47,371 nt of DNA from a bacterium (GCA_021806745.1 JAJZQS010000007.1:1-47371), one strand, 5' to 3'. Shown: positions 7,446-16,476, counted from the first letter of the stretch. Notes: generated by a model not told the origin, from the letters alone. Made by a program: numbers and translations.

Positions 7446-8278
7446 CGCGTTGCGGCGAGGTCGTAGATCGCCAGCGACCCGTCGGAAAGCTTGCGCACGC
7501 CCAGGCGCAGCGACGAGGCGCCCCCGTCGGAAAACGACGCGTTGACCGAAGCCTCCAAGACCCCGTCGCGCGGCACCTCCGACTCCTTCCAGTGGTAGGC
7601 GGTGAATTTCCCGCCGTCGCGGGTCACGAGCGTGATCGAGCGGTCGCCGGTCCAGCCGGAGAACTCGCCGTTGCCGTCCTGGTTGAAATCGCGCGTGTAG
7701 AACAGGCGGAAGCGCCTGCCGGCGAGCGTCAGCGGCCAGCCCGCCTCGTAGCCGTCGTCGGTCAGTTCCTGGATCGACCAACTCCGGTCCGGCTGGGAAT
7801 GATCGTCGAAGGACACGACGAGACGGCTCTCCAGCCGGTTCATCGCGTTTCCCTGGATGTAGGCGCGCAAGGACTCGCCGCCGATGGTCGCGCGCGCGGT
7901 GCGCTTGATCATCATCCAGTGGATCATCTTCTTGCCCTCGCGAAAGACCGGCTCGCCGCCCTCCGGAGCGAATATGATGAACCAGTCGCCGCCGTTGGCG
8001 CTCTTTTCGCCGTAGACATGAACGAGCGCGCTCCCGGATCGAAACACCGCGCGCGTGCCGGCGACGTCGTCGAGCAGCCGCGGCAGCGGAGCCACCGCCG
8101 CGGGCGCGCCGAGCGAGCGCGGGTCGACGAGCAGCGCCGCGCCGGGCGGCGGCAGGGCCAGCGCGCGAAGCTCCGCGGGATGGAAATCGACAAAAGCGCC
8201 GCCGAGCTCGGGCCCCGCCTGGGCGCCGGCATGAGCGGCGGCCAACGCGAGCGCGGCGCAGGCGAGAAGGCGTCTCAT
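7442..8278 (-). CDS. Secreted protein of unknown function with a DxNxDGxGE calcium-loop-like motif
   Basis: 278 residues from the ATG at 8278, which begins a good signal peptide ('MRRLLACAALALAAAHAGAQ'). The frame is open further upstream, but that extension is not protein-like and would bury the signal peptide. The mature part is predicted as beta-rich, with 'GDWFIIFAPEGGEPVFREGK' and, near the middle of the second half, 'YTRDFNQDGNGEFSGW', which resembles a calcium-binding loop. I do not recognise a family. It ends four bases inside the histidine kinase stop and has its own predicted promoter, so it is not part of the porin transcript for certain, although the porin gene ends 71 bases upstream on the same strand. 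Confidence 0.75.
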   Translation of the reverse strand: MRRLLACAALALAAAHAGAQAGPELGGAFVDFHPAELRALALPPPGAALLVDPRSLGAPAAVAPLPRLLDDVAGTRAVFRSGSALVHVYGEKSANGGDWFIIFAPEGGEPVFREGKKMIHWMMIKRTARATIGGESLRAYIQGNAMNRLESRLVVSFDDHSQPDRSWSIQELTDDGYEAGWPLTLAGRRFRLFYTRDFNQDGNGEFSGWTGDRSITLVTRDGGKFTAYHWKESEVPRDGVLEASVNASFSDGGASSLRLGVRKLSDGSLAIYDLAATR

Positions 8279-8284
8279 CGCCTC

Positions 8285-8290
8285 AGAATA
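8285..8290 (-). promoter_or_regulatory. Predicted leaderless -10 of the secreted-protein gene
   Basis: On the minus strand TATTCT is followed by six bases (GAGGCG) and the ATG at 8278. No TGn and no clear -35. GAGG could alternatively act as a weak Shine-Dalgarno sequence, but it would lie too close to the ATG. Confidence 0.45.
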
Positions 8291-8349
8291 GCGGCGGCGT
8301 CGGTCCGCGGCGAGGGCCGAAGGGCCCGTCGTCTCGGGGGCCGCCCGGC

Positions 8350-9675
8350 TCAGATTTCCATGTGTACGCGCACGCTCCACACCTGCACCGGACCGCGGCT
8401 GCGGTTGTAGGCCGGGTTGGCGAAGAATTGATAGTCGGGCGTCAGCCACAGCGAGGAGGCCAGCGGGACGCGGTAGTAAATCTCGGTGATCGCCTCCGGC
8501 CCGTAGTGCAAACCGCCGTCGCCCAGCATGAAGCCCTGGCCGCCGTCGGCGAGGTAGCGCCGGTGGGGCGCGTTCAGTTCATTGACGACCTCCGCCGCGC
8601 CGAGCTTGTCCTGCGGACGGCCCAGCGCCGACGGCGTCCACTCCAGACCCGCCGACTCGGACGCGTCCACTTCGACGAACGCCCAGCTCTCGTTGCGGCC
8701 GTCGCTCCAACTGTCGCGCGTGAACGCCCCGAGGCCGTCGGCGAGCTCCTGGTCGGCGTTGAACGAAAATCCGTATTTCGTGCGCCCGTAAGCCCGCGTG
8801 GCGACGATGTTCGGCGCCGCGCCCGTCGCCGCGGCCTGGGCGAGGGCTTGGTCGTAGTTTCCCATGTCGGCCTGGTTGAGATAGGCGAGTACGCGCGCGG
8901 TGCCGGAGCGCCCGGGCACCAACGAGATCGCGTGCTCGGCCTCGATGACGGAGCCGTTGGCCCTGCCGACGCGGGTGTCGAGCTGCAGCCCGTTGGCCGA
9001 GCGCGGCTCGGCGACGACGGCCGCGCGCACCGCCCAGTCGGGCTCGTGGTATTCGACCATGCCGCCCCAAGTGTAGCCGCGCGTGTCGGCCGGGTAGTCC
9101 CACGCGGCCGCGCCCATCAAAGTCCAGTTCAGGAACTGCGTGCGCGGATCGTGCGCGTAGGCGTTGTCGTCGAAGAAATCGGTCAGCGCGAACTTGCCGA
9201 GCACGATCGTCAAACGGTCGGCGTCCGCGGTAGCGGCGATTTGATTTTGATCGTCCTTGATCCGTTCGACGCCGCCGCCGAAGCCGATGCGCTGTTGCAC
9301 ATAGACGCGCGCCGTGTAGAGCGTCGGCTGCGGGTCGCCGACGCGGTAGATCTCGCCGTTGGGAAACCCCGCCAGACCCACCGCGCCTCCGATCCCGCGG
9401 CCTCCCGACAGTTCGGGGTCGAGATAGACCTCCGTGCCCGGCAGCAGCCTCGCGCCGAGAAAAAGCGTGGAGGTGACGGAGGTCGCGCTTTGCGCGTTGT
9501 TGGGAAGGCTGTTGGGCCCGGCGTAGGGCGCGTGGAAGCCGAAATCGCCCTCGTCCACGACCGTCGCCTGCGCGTGCACGGAAAACCGCGCGGGCGCGGA
9601 GGAAAAGAGGACACTCTCGTCGGCGAGCGCCGACGACGCGCAGAAGACGGCGGCCAGAGCGGGAAGAATTTTCAT
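8350..9675 (-). CDS. OprB-family carbohydrate porin-like outer membrane protein
   Basis: 441 residues from the ATG at 9675, which starts a signal peptide ('MKILPALAAVFCASSALA'). The mature protein has the OprB pattern: 'ARFSVHAQATVVDEGDFGFH' at the front, 'LYTARVYVQQRIGFGGGVER', 'IVLGKFALTDFFDDNAYAHD' followed by 'FLNWTLMGAAAWDYPAD', and a C-terminus with 'YQFFANPAYNRSRGPVQVWS' ending in a barrel-like strand 'VRVHMEI'. OprB proteins form 16-stranded channels for sugars in the outer membrane. The reading frame is open further upstream, but the extension overlaps the divergent gene's signal peptide and is not credible. Transcribed divergently from the barrel-like gene at 9782 across a 106-base symmetric intergenic region. 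Confidence 0.85.
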   Translation of the reverse strand: MKILPALAAVFCASSALADESVLFSSAPARFSVHAQATVVDEGDFGFHAPYAGPNSLPNNAQSATSVTSTLFLGARLLPGTEVYLDPELSGGRGIGGAVGLAGFPNGEIYRVGDPQPTLYTARVYVQQRIGFGGGVERIKDDQNQIAATADADRLTIVLGKFALTDFFDDNAYAHDPRTQFLNWTLMGAAAWDYPADTRGYTWGGMVEYHEPDWAVRAAVVAEPRSANGLQLDTRVGRANGSVIEAEHAISLVPGRSGTARVLAYLNQADMGNYDQALAQAAATGAAPNIVATRAYGRTKYGFSFNADQELADGLGAFTRDSWSDGRNESWAFVEVDASESAGLEWTPSALGRPQDKLGAAEVVNELNAPHRRYLADGGQGFMLGDGGLHYGPEAITEIYYRVPLASSLWLTPDYQFFANPAYNRSRGPVQVWSVRVHMEI

Positions 9676-9681
9676 GCCCGC

Positions 9682-9690
9682 ATCATCGCA
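9682..9690 (-). promoter_or_regulatory. Predicted leaderless extended -10 of the porin gene
   Basis: Minus strand TGC then GATGAT, six bases, ATG at 9675. Mirror arrangement of the promoter at 9767-9775. Confidence 0.45.
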
Positions 9691-9721
9691 CGCGCGCGCC
9701 CGCGGCTGGGGCCCGCCGGCA

Positions 9722-9735
9722 TTAAATTTATTTAA
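9722..9735. promoter_or_regulatory. Perfect A/T palindrome at the centre of the divergent porin/barrel promoter region
   Basis: TTAAAT, two T, ATTTAA: six-base arms. Its centre (9728.5) is exactly midway between the two start codons (9675 and 9782), which puts it at about -47 to -60 of both predicted transcripts. It could be an UP element shared by both promoters or an operator. No other A/T-only stretch lies in this intergenic region. Confidence 0.5.
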
Positions 9736-9766
9736 CGCTCGAGTCGCGGCGGGGCTCGCGCGCGCA

Positions 9767-9775
9767 TGGCACCAT
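9767..9775 (+). promoter_or_regulatory. Possible leaderless extended -10 of the barrel-like gene
   Basis: TGG then CACCAT, six bases, ATG at 9782. The hexamer keeps only three consensus bases, so this relies on spacing, the TGn and symmetry with the porin promoter. Confidence 0.35.
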
Positions 9776-9781
9776 GTCGGC

Positions 9782-10729
9782 ATGAAACTCGGTCGATCGC
9801 TTTCGAGCGCCGCCACCGCGCTGGCCGCGGCGCTTCTGGTCTCGCCGGCGCTCGCCTGGGACCCGCAGACGAGCGGGCCGTTTTTCACCGGCACCGCCGA
9901 GACCAATCCGTCAGGCTCCGGATTTTTCGAGCCTTATGTCTACGACTTGCGAAGCGCCGGCGCCGAGACGATCTCCATGCCCCAACGCCTGAACATCGGC
10001 TTCTTCCCGAACTGGGACTTCAGCCTCAGCATTCCCTACGAGGTCAAGACCGCGAGGCTTCCCGGCGGCGGCAGCGCCGAGAGCTCCGGCGCGGGCGACG
10101 CGACCTTCTGGTTCAAGCGCCAACTCAGCTCCGACGCGGACACGAGCCGCTTCTGGGCTCTTCCGGCGACCTCGCTGGAGGCGGTCTTCACCTTGCCCTC
10201 CGGCCGCTACCAGGACTTGAACCCGGGACTGGCCGACACCGACCAGACCGGCGGCGGGACCTTCAACGAGGCCGTCTCCGTGCTCATGCGCAAGCACTTC
10301 AAGCCGTTCATGCTCTACGCGCAGGCCACCGACACGGTGATGAACCCGACCGACGCGGGGCCGGGCTTCGCGTTCACCGGCGGACAGACTCTGACCGCGG
10401 CCGAGCGCGTGGTCAACGGCAACATGCTGTCGGGCGCGGCGACGCTCGAGTATGTGGCCGACGACGCGCGCGGCCTCGGCGCGCTCGTCGAGGTGTGGGG
10501 CCAAACGCAGTCGAACCGCAGCCTGCTTTGGCGGGGGACCAATGCCCCGGCCTGGTCGGCGTTGTGGGCGGCGCCGGAGCTCGAAATCGCCGGCCCCGTC
10601 ACGCCCGGCACCGACGTGGTCTGGGGCGCCGGCTACATGGTGCCGCTGCTCTGGTCGAACACGGTGCGCACCTCCGGGCCGATGTTCACCGTCACGCTGA
10701 ACTTCAACGGCCCCTCCGGCCACCGCTGA
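9782..10729 (+). CDS. Predicted outer membrane beta-barrel protein of unknown function
   Basis: 315 residues from the ATG at 9782, with a signal peptide ('GRSLSSAATALAAALLVSPA' then 'LAW'). The mature part alternates aromatic and polar residues as in barrels: 'QRLNIGFFPNWDFSLSIPYE', 'SLEAVFTLPSGRYQDLN', 'HFKPFMLYAQATDTVMN', 'GAATLEYVADDARGLGALVE', and a last strand 'PMFTVTLNF'. The arrangement recalls the MetA-pathway/DUF-type outer membrane proteins that share the 'FPNWDFSLSIPY...' type of strand, but I cannot name a family firmly. The frame is open further upstream to 9674, but the extra residues overlap the intergenic promoter region. Divergent from the porin gene and so possibly co-regulated with it. 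Confidence 0.75.
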   Translation: MKLGRSLSSAATALAAALLVSPALAWDPQTSGPFFTGTAETNPSGSGFFEPYVYDLRSAGAETISMPQRLNIGFFPNWDFSLSIPYEVKTARLPGGGSAESSGAGDATFWFKRQLSSDADTSRFWALPATSLEAVFTLPSGRYQDLNPGLADTDQTGGGTFNEAVSVLMRKHFKPFMLYAQATDTVMNPTDAGPGFAFTGGQTLTAAERVVNGNMLSGAATLEYVADDARGLGALVEVWGQTQSNRSLLWRGTNAPAWSALWAAPELEIAGPVTPGTDVVWGAGYMVPLLWSNTVRTSGPMFTVTLNFNGPSGHR

Positions 10730-10761
10730 GCGCGCGAAATTTCAGCGAAATGACGCCGATT

Positions 10762-10783
10762 GCGCGAACCTCGCGCGATTTTC
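10762..10783 (+). terminator. Weak possible terminator after the barrel-like gene
   Basis: GCGCGA, three-base loop, TCGCGC, then GATTTTC. Six-base stem and only four T residues, so marginal. It lies between the barrel gene stop and the SprA-like promoter. Confidence 0.25.
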
Positions 10784-10805
10784 ACCGCCCGCGCCCGCCT
10801 TCGTA

Positions 10806-10835
10806 TTGACTCCGTAACACGGACCCGCCTATACT
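10806..10835 (+). promoter_or_regulatory. Sigma-70-like promoter of the SprA-like gene
   Basis: TTGACT (10806-10811), 18-base spacer, TATACT (10830-10835). +1 is expected near 10842, giving a leader of about 84 bases before the TTG start at 10926. This is the one clear non-leaderless promoter in the window. Confidence 0.75.
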
Positions 10836-10854
10836 CCCCGTGCTTTCCTATACG

Positions 10855-10891
10855 CGCGCGCGGCGCGCGATTTTAGGAGAGGCCGCGCGCG
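10855..10891 (+). promoter_or_regulatory. GC hairpin in the SprA-like mRNA leader with TAGGAG in its loop
   Basis: A perfect ten-base inverted repeat (10855-10864 with 10882-10891) closes a 17-base loop that contains the Shine-Dalgarno-like TAGGAG (10874-10879). The annotated TTG start is about 46 bases beyond that motif. Confidence 0.5.
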
Positions 10892-10925
10892 AACGGCGCC
10901 CGGCGACGGCATCACGATCGACTTC

Positions 10926-13900
10926 TTGTCCTCGTCTCGACTGCGCCGCGCGGCCGCCGCCTCCGCCCTTTTCGGGACCTTCCTCGCCGCCGTCACGGCC
11001 CGCGCGCAAGTCTTCCAAACGCCCTACGACCCGAACTTCCCGCCCCCTCCGGCGCCCGCGGCCGCGCCGCAGCAAGTCGCGCAGTCCACCGCCGTCGAGA
11101 TTCCCGCCGAAATCGTCATCCCCACGGAGACCGCCGCCCCGCACTTCCTGCTGATGCCCCGAGCCGACATCGACCGCGTGCTGGAAGTCGAGGAGTCCAC
11201 GGCCGCCGCCGCTCCGGCCGCCGCCGCGGGCGCGCCCGCCGCGGAGCTGTCGCTGGAGAACTTCCGCCGCGTCAAGGAGGCCCTCGACCGCGGCATCAAT
11301 CCGATCCAGCCCGCTCCGAACAACCCCGAGGAGTTCGTCACCGAGACCGGGGAGATCGCGATCTCCACCGCGGCTCCCAAGCCTCCGCCGCCCGAGATCG
11401 AACTGCCCACCTACGGCACCAGTCTGTCGGTGACCGGGCGCAAGGTCATCGGATTCAACTACTCGGACAAGATGTACACCCACGACCAGACCACCACCGG
11501 CCGGCCCAAGACCACCAGCCTGATGACCATCACGCAGGCCCTCCAACTGCGCATGCAGGGCAAGGTCGGCCCCAAGATCACCGTCAACGTGGACTACGAC
11601 GACTCGCGCCCGAACCAGCAGGACATCTCGGTCATCTACCAGGGCGACCCCAACGAGACCGTGCAGAACGTCTCCTTCGGCGACATCGACCTGTCGTTGC
11701 CCGCGACCGAGTTCGTCTCCTACGACAAGCAGCTTTTCGGCATCCGCGCCGACGTCAAGTACAAGGGCTTCAAGGTCACCTTGATCGGCAGCCGCACCAA
11801 GGGCACGACCAAGACCAAGCAGTTCCACGGCAACGCGCAGTTCGTGGCCGAGGACGTGCTCGACACCGCCTACATCCGGCGCCAGTACTACGACTTGACC
11901 TTCGGCGACCCCGCGCGCCTTCCCATCCGCTCGGGCACCGAGCACGTCTATCTCGCCACGCAGGCGTTGGGGCTGACCAGCCCCAACCAGCAGCAGATCA
12001 CCGTCGACGACCTCGCCGTCCACTCGTCGACTTTCACCGGCTACTTCCAGACCCTGTCGCCGGGCGTCGACTACACGATCAACTACACGCTCGGCTACAT
12101 CCAACTGCGCACGCCGGCCCAGCCGCAATACGTGATCGCCGTCGACTACATCGACGCCTCCGGCAACGAACTGCGCTACGAGGCTTCGCCCAGCTCGACT
12201 TTGACCACCGGCGACGGGCTCTACAAGCTCATCAAGACGCCCTCCGACATCCCGATCTCCATCGACACCGCGACCGCCGCGCAGGAAGTGGGCTGGGACC
12301 GGGAGCTCAAGACTTTCTATCCCCTCGGCCAAACCTCGATCATCCCCGACAACGGCCAGGGCAACTTCATCTTGCAACTGCTCAACGCCAGCCGCCAGCC
12401 GGTGGGCGCGACTTTAAATCCCCTCCAGCTCTACCCGGCCACGATCAACGTGGATTTCACCAACGGCATCTTCCAGCTCCTGCAGCCGTTCTCGGTGTCG
12501 AATTCCTCGCCGAGCGTGCCCGATCCCAACATCTACGCGGTCACGCCGATCTCCCAGCGCCTGTTCCACGTGGAGTTCAACTACCGCTTCAAAACCTTCG
12601 CTCTCGAGCCCAACCTCGTCACCGAATCCGAAATCGTGATTCTCGACGGCCAGCGGCTGACGCGCAACGTCGACTACTTCATCGACTACACCGGCGGCTT
12701 CGTGACCTTCTTCAATCCCCAGCGCATCAACATGAACTCGGAAATCGACATCACCTACGAGGTCTCCCCGTTCGCGGGCTCAAGCAACGACACCCTGCTG
12801 GGCGGCGCCGTGTCCTACGACATCACCAAGAACATCTCCCTGGGCGGCACCGTGCTCTACGACGCCGGCGCCAAGCCCACGGTCACGCCCCAGATCACCG
12901 AGATCGCGCACAGCCTGTTCGTCTACGACTTCAACGCGCAGGTCAAGAAGCTGAGCATCGGACGGCACCTGAACGTGTCGCTGTCGGCCGAGTTCGCGCA
13001 AAGCCGCAGCACCCCGAACCTGAATCCGTACGCGATCGTCGACAACATGGAGAGCATCCTGCAGGTGATCCCGGCCAACACGATGTTCACCGCGTGGCAG
13101 ATCGCCTCCAACCCCGGCGGCATCCCGTCGGACCCGACCGAGATCACCTGGTACAACGAGTCGATTCCGACCCTGCAGATCACGCCCAACGCGCCGACCG
13201 TGGCCGGCGCGTCCAGCAACGTGCTCGACCTGCAATACAGCATGGCCAACGTCAACAGCCAGGAGATGTCGATCGTCATCCCTCTGTCGGCCACCGGCAT
13301 CGACATGTCGCAGGCCTCGACGCTGGAGATCGTCATGCTCGGCGACGGCAGCAACAACCAGCTCAATTTCCACCTGGGCTCGATCAACGAGGACGCCGAC
13401 GGCACCGGGGGCATGACGCTCTATTGCGCCAACGGCCAGGTGCGCTACAACGCGCCCAAGACCGAGAACACCGACTGCTCCGGCGTCCTCGAGCCGGGCC
13501 AAGACATCGGCTGGTGCTACGCCTACGGCGGCAACCCCTGCGCGATGCGCTACGGCGCCAACGACGGCATCATCGACACCGAGGACCTCAACGCCAACGG
13601 GCTTCTCGACCCGGCCGACCTCAGCGGCGGCGACTTCGGCTATCTGAGCCTCACCGAGCCAGGCCTCTACGACACGACCACGGCCAGCACGCACACGGCC
13701 ATCGACTTCGGCGCGGCCCAAGGCTGGCAGACGCTGGACATCCCGCTGAACATCTCCTCGACGACCGCCGGAAACTGGACGACGATCAAGCAGTTGCGCA
13801 TCTCGGTCAAAGGCGGCAACACCTGCCCCGGCGGCCAATGCGTGCTGAAATTCGCCAGCATCTCGGTGCTCGGCAACAGCTGGCTGACGGGCCAGGCCGG

Positions 13901-16472
13901 CGACCCGAGCCTGGGCACCGGCGGCATCGCCAACGAGGCCATGGCCGTCACCGCGATCAACAACGTCACCAGCCCGAACTACGTCCCGATCTACAACGCG
14001 GGCGGCGACGCGGGCATGGTCTTCAACGAGCTCTACGGCAGCGTCGCCAACTTGCAGCAAGTGGACAACACGCAAAACGTCCAGGAGCAGTCGCTACAGC
14101 TCGACTATTCCGGCCTGGTTCCAGGCTGCACGGTCTACACCAAGCGCATCTTCCCCAACGGCATCGACATCAGCCAGCACCACGAGTTCAACTTCCTGCT
14201 CTACGGCAACGCCGATCCCCAGCACATCGACACGACCGGACAACAGACCTTCTTCATGCGCGTGGGCTCCGACGCCAGCTACTTCGAGGTGCGCGTGCCC
14301 ATCACCTTCACGGGCTGGAAGCTCATCCACGTCCGCCAGAACGACCCGGGCAACGGGATCATGGACGGCTGGACGGCCGACGAACCCGGCACCGTCGTGA
14401 CCTCGAGCAACACGCCGACGCTGCAAAACGTCGGCGAGATCGTCGCCGGCATCTACGGCGGCGCGACGGTGGGCACCGCGCCGTCGCTGGCGCAAGGGCG
14501 CGTCTACGTCGATGAGATCTTCATGGCCCAGCCGGCCATCCGCGTGGGCAACGCCGAGAAGGTGCAGGCCGACTTCGAGGTGCCCGGCTGGGCCACCTTC
14601 GGCTACAAGCATCGCTCCATCGACTTGAATTTCGCGACGCCGACCTCGGTCGTGTCCAACCAAGGCTTCTCGACCGACAACGGCTATTTCAACTTCACGC
14701 ACCTGGTCTGGATGCCGATCACCTTCACGATCAACAAGACCGTCACGGACACGCCCAACACCGTCGACACCGGCAACCTCTCGAACCTGGTCAACCTGCT
14801 CCAGGAGGGCCGCGTGACCACCCTGACCGAGACCGGCCGCGCCAACGTGGCCTACGGCGCGCTGCCGCGCCTGAACCTCAACTACAACCGCACGCTGACC
14901 AACTACGAGCTCCTGGCGCGCCAGGACGACAAGTCCATCTACGGCGCCACGCTCCAGTACGGCCTGCCCGTGCAAAAGCCCTGGGTCCCGCGCACGCTCG
15001 ACGCCAACTACAGCTTCACGAACTACGACGTCCTCTACCAGTCCGACTTCTCGCGCCTGCAGCCCGGAGACTACGACGCCACCGAGCACGACTTCAGCTA
15101 CGGCACGCGCATGACCTTCGTGCCCTGGAAGGGATCTTCATTCAATCCCAACTGGTCGATGACCACCGGAAACGAGCGCCGCACCGACTACACCAGCGGC
15201 GTGCCGCTGGACTCCGAATATCCGAAGCTGTTCCAGCAGGACGCCGGCTTCTCGTCGAACTGGAAGCTCAACCGCTGGCTGAATCCGCAGGTCAACTACT
15301 CGATGGAGACCGTGGCCGACACCATCCTCAACGTCTCCACCTATGTCGTCAACAGCACGACCTACACCTACAACCCGGGACAGCTCAAGGACGTCACGCG
15401 CACGGCCAACGGCTCGGTCACCGTGCCGATCAATTTCAGCGACATCTTCCCGCGCTCGGCGCTGCTCAAGACCCTCAATGTCGTCTCCGGCTACCAGCTC
15501 CAGGACGGCGACTCCTGGACCGGAGTGGAGCAGGGCCAGAACCTGTCGGACTTGTTCTCGGTGCGCCAGCCGCTGCATCCGTCGGCCGCCGGGGCCCAAC
15601 TCGTCAGCCTGACCGAGCGCGACACATTCAACTCGACGCAGCGCTGGTCGCCGCTCCAGTATTTCCTGCTGCCGGGGCGCGAATCGGCGTGGAGGACGCT
15701 GTCGCTGTCGAACAATTTCGTCGAGACGATACAGCGCTCCGACGTGACCGGCACAGCCTCCAAGACGATCTCGCAAACGCCGGTCGACACCGTCATCAGC
15801 CTGTCCAAGCTCGAAGAGCTCCTGCACGCCGACCGTTGGATGTCCAACGGGCAGATGGACCTCAAGTACGCCCTGCGCACCGTCGACAACGTCGGCTCGA
15901 CCTTCGACACGCAAAACACCCTGGGCACCGACTGGCGCATGCTGATCCTGCGCAAATACGACTTCGCTTTCACCTATAATCTGCGCACGGACGTCAACCG
16001 CGACCTGGTCGTCGACGCCAACACCGCCGACACGATCCACCAGGACGCCGACGCGCAGGTGACCTTCGACTACAGGAAGTTCCGCTTCACGCCGAAGATC
16101 GACTACACGTTCGACCAGACGACGACCGGCGGCATCAAGACCAACGAGACCACCGTGATCACGCCGAGCATACTCGCCCGCGCCGACTTGGCCCTGCCCG
16201 CGGGCCTGCGCCTGCCCGGCTCGTCCCGGCCGCTACTGTTCACCAACCGCATCATCTGGACGACGACGCTGTCGGTGGCCGACACGCAGTCTCCGATCAT
16301 CCAGGAGAACAACTCGATTCTGGCCTCGGTGACCACCAGCGCCGACTACGAACTGGCCAAGAACCTGCGCATGACCATCAACGGAACGCTCCAGCGCCTG
16401 TGGCATCAGTATCTGCTTCAGGAGAACTACATCGCCTTCTCGCTGGGCACCAACTTGACCTTCCAATTCTAG
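10926..16472 (+). CDS. SprA-like giant outer membrane beta-barrel protein
   Basis: 1848 residues. The N-terminus has a signal peptide ('AAAASALFGTFLAAVTARAQ' within residues ~9-28) and then a Pro/Ala-rich stretch. Near residues 170-330 are strands with SprA-type wording such as 'VSYDKQLFGIRADVKYKGFK' followed by a 'GSRTKG' turn. In the middle a jelly-roll-like insert has 'NFHLGSINEDADG', an acidic loop 'DGIIDTEDLNANGLLDPADL', 'LRISVKGG' and 'ASISVLGNSW', all positions where SprA proteins carry similar phrases. The last ~500 residues are barrel strands ending 'FSLGTNLTFQF'. SprA is the 36-strand channel of the type IX secretion system in Bacteroidota and is usually 2300-2500 residues, so this one is shorter. 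The TTG start is the only usable one in frame but lacks a close Shine-Dalgarno sequence. Homology is judged by eye. Confidence 0.7.
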   Translation: MSSSRLRRAAAASALFGTFLAAVTARAQVFQTPYDPNFPPPPAPAAAPQQVAQSTAVEIPAEIVIPTETAAPHFLLMPRADIDRVLEVEESTAAAAPAAAAGAPAAELSLENFRRVKEALDRGINPIQPAPNNPEEFVTETGEIAISTAAPKPPPPEIELPTYGTSLSVTGRKVIGFNYSDKMYTHDQTTTGRPKTTSLMTITQALQLRMQGKVGPKITVNVDYDDSRPNQQDISVIYQGDPNETVQNVSFGDIDLSLPATEFVSYDKQLFGIRADVKYKGFKVTLIGSRTKGTTKTKQFHGNAQFVAEDVLDTAYIRRQYYDLTFGDPARLPIRSGTEHVYLATQALGLTSPNQQQITVDDLAVHSSTFTGYFQTLSPGVDYTINYTLGYIQLRTPAQPQYVIAVDYIDASGNELRYEASPSSTLTTGDGLYKLIKTPSDIPISIDTATAAQEVGWDRELKTFYPLGQTSIIPDNGQGNFILQLLNASRQPVGATLNPLQLYPATINVDFTNGIFQLLQPFSVSNSSPSVPDPNIYAVTPISQRLFHVEFNYRFKTFALEPNLVTESEIVILDGQRLTRNVDYFIDYTGGFVTFFNPQRINMNSEIDITYEVSPFAGSSNDTLLGGAVSYDITKNISLGGTVLYDAGAKPTVTPQITEIAHSLFVYDFNAQVKKLSIGRHLNVSLSAEFAQSRSTPNLNPYAIVDNMESILQVIPANTMFTAWQIASNPGGIPSDPTEITWYNESIPTLQITPNAPTVAGASSNVLDLQYSMANVNSQEMSIVIPLSATGIDMSQASTLEIVMLGDGSNNQLNFHLGSINEDADGTGGMTLYCANGQVRYNAPKTENTDCSGVLEPGQDIGWCYAYGGNPCAMRYGANDGIIDTEDLNANGLLDPADLSGGDFGYLSLTEPGLYDTTTASTHTAIDFGAAQGWQTLDIPLNISSTTAGNWTTIKQLRISVKGGNTCPGGQCVLKFASISVLGNSWLTGQAGDPSLGTGGIANEAMAVTAINNVTSPNYVPIYNAGGDAGMVFNELYGSVANLQQVDNTQNVQEQSLQLDYSGLVPGCTVYTKRIFPNGIDISQHHEFNFLLYGNADPQHIDTTGQQTFFMRVGSDASYFEVRVPITFTGWKLIHVRQNDPGNGIMDGWTADEPGTVVTSSNTPTLQNVGEIVAGIYGGATVGTAPSLAQGRVYVDEIFMAQPAIRVGNAEKVQADFEVPGWATFGYKHRSIDLNFATPTSVVSNQGFSTDNGYFNFTHLVWMPITFTINKTVTDTPNTVDTGNLSNLVNLLQEGRVTTLTETGRANVAYGALPRLNLNYNRTLTNYELLARQDDKSIYGATLQYGLPVQKPWVPRTLDANYSFTNYDVLYQSDFSRLQPGDYDATEHDFSYGTRMTFVPWKGSSFNPNWSMTTGNERRTDYTSGVPLDSEYPKLFQQDAGFSSNWKLNRWLNPQVNYSMETVADTILNVSTYVVNSTTYTYNPGQLKDVTRTANGSVTVPINFSDIFPRSALLKTLNVVSGYQLQDGDSWTGVEQGQNLSDLFSVRQPLHPSAAGAQLVSLTERDTFNSTQRWSPLQYFLLPGRESAWRTLSLSNNFVETIQRSDVTGTASKTISQTPVDTVISLSKLEELLHADRWMSNGQMDLKYALRTVDNVGSTFDTQNTLGTDWRMLILRKYDFAFTYNLRTDVNRDLVVDANTADTIHQDADAQVTFDYRKFRFTPKIDYTFDQTTTGGIKTNETTVITPSILARADLALPAGLRLPGSSRPLLFTNRIIWTTTLSVADTQSPIIQENNSILASVTTSADYELAKNLRMTINGTLQRLWHQYLLQENYIAFSLGTNLTFQF

Positions 16473-16476
16473 GACC

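Noticed and set aside
7442-8278. Reading the DFNQDGNGE stretch as proof of calcium binding
   Set aside because: A single loop without a paired EF-hand or repeat context is not enough; it is mentioned only as a motif resemblance.
8350-9906. 518-codon version of the porin gene
   Set aside because: The first 77 codons overlap the divergent gene's signal peptide and intergenic palindrome; the signal peptide at 9675 marks the start.
10840-11154. Plus-strand ORF starting with GTG just after the SprA-like -10
   Set aside because: Its spacing to the -10 is four bases, it is out of frame with the large gene, and the translation is Pro/Ser/Arg-rich low complexity.
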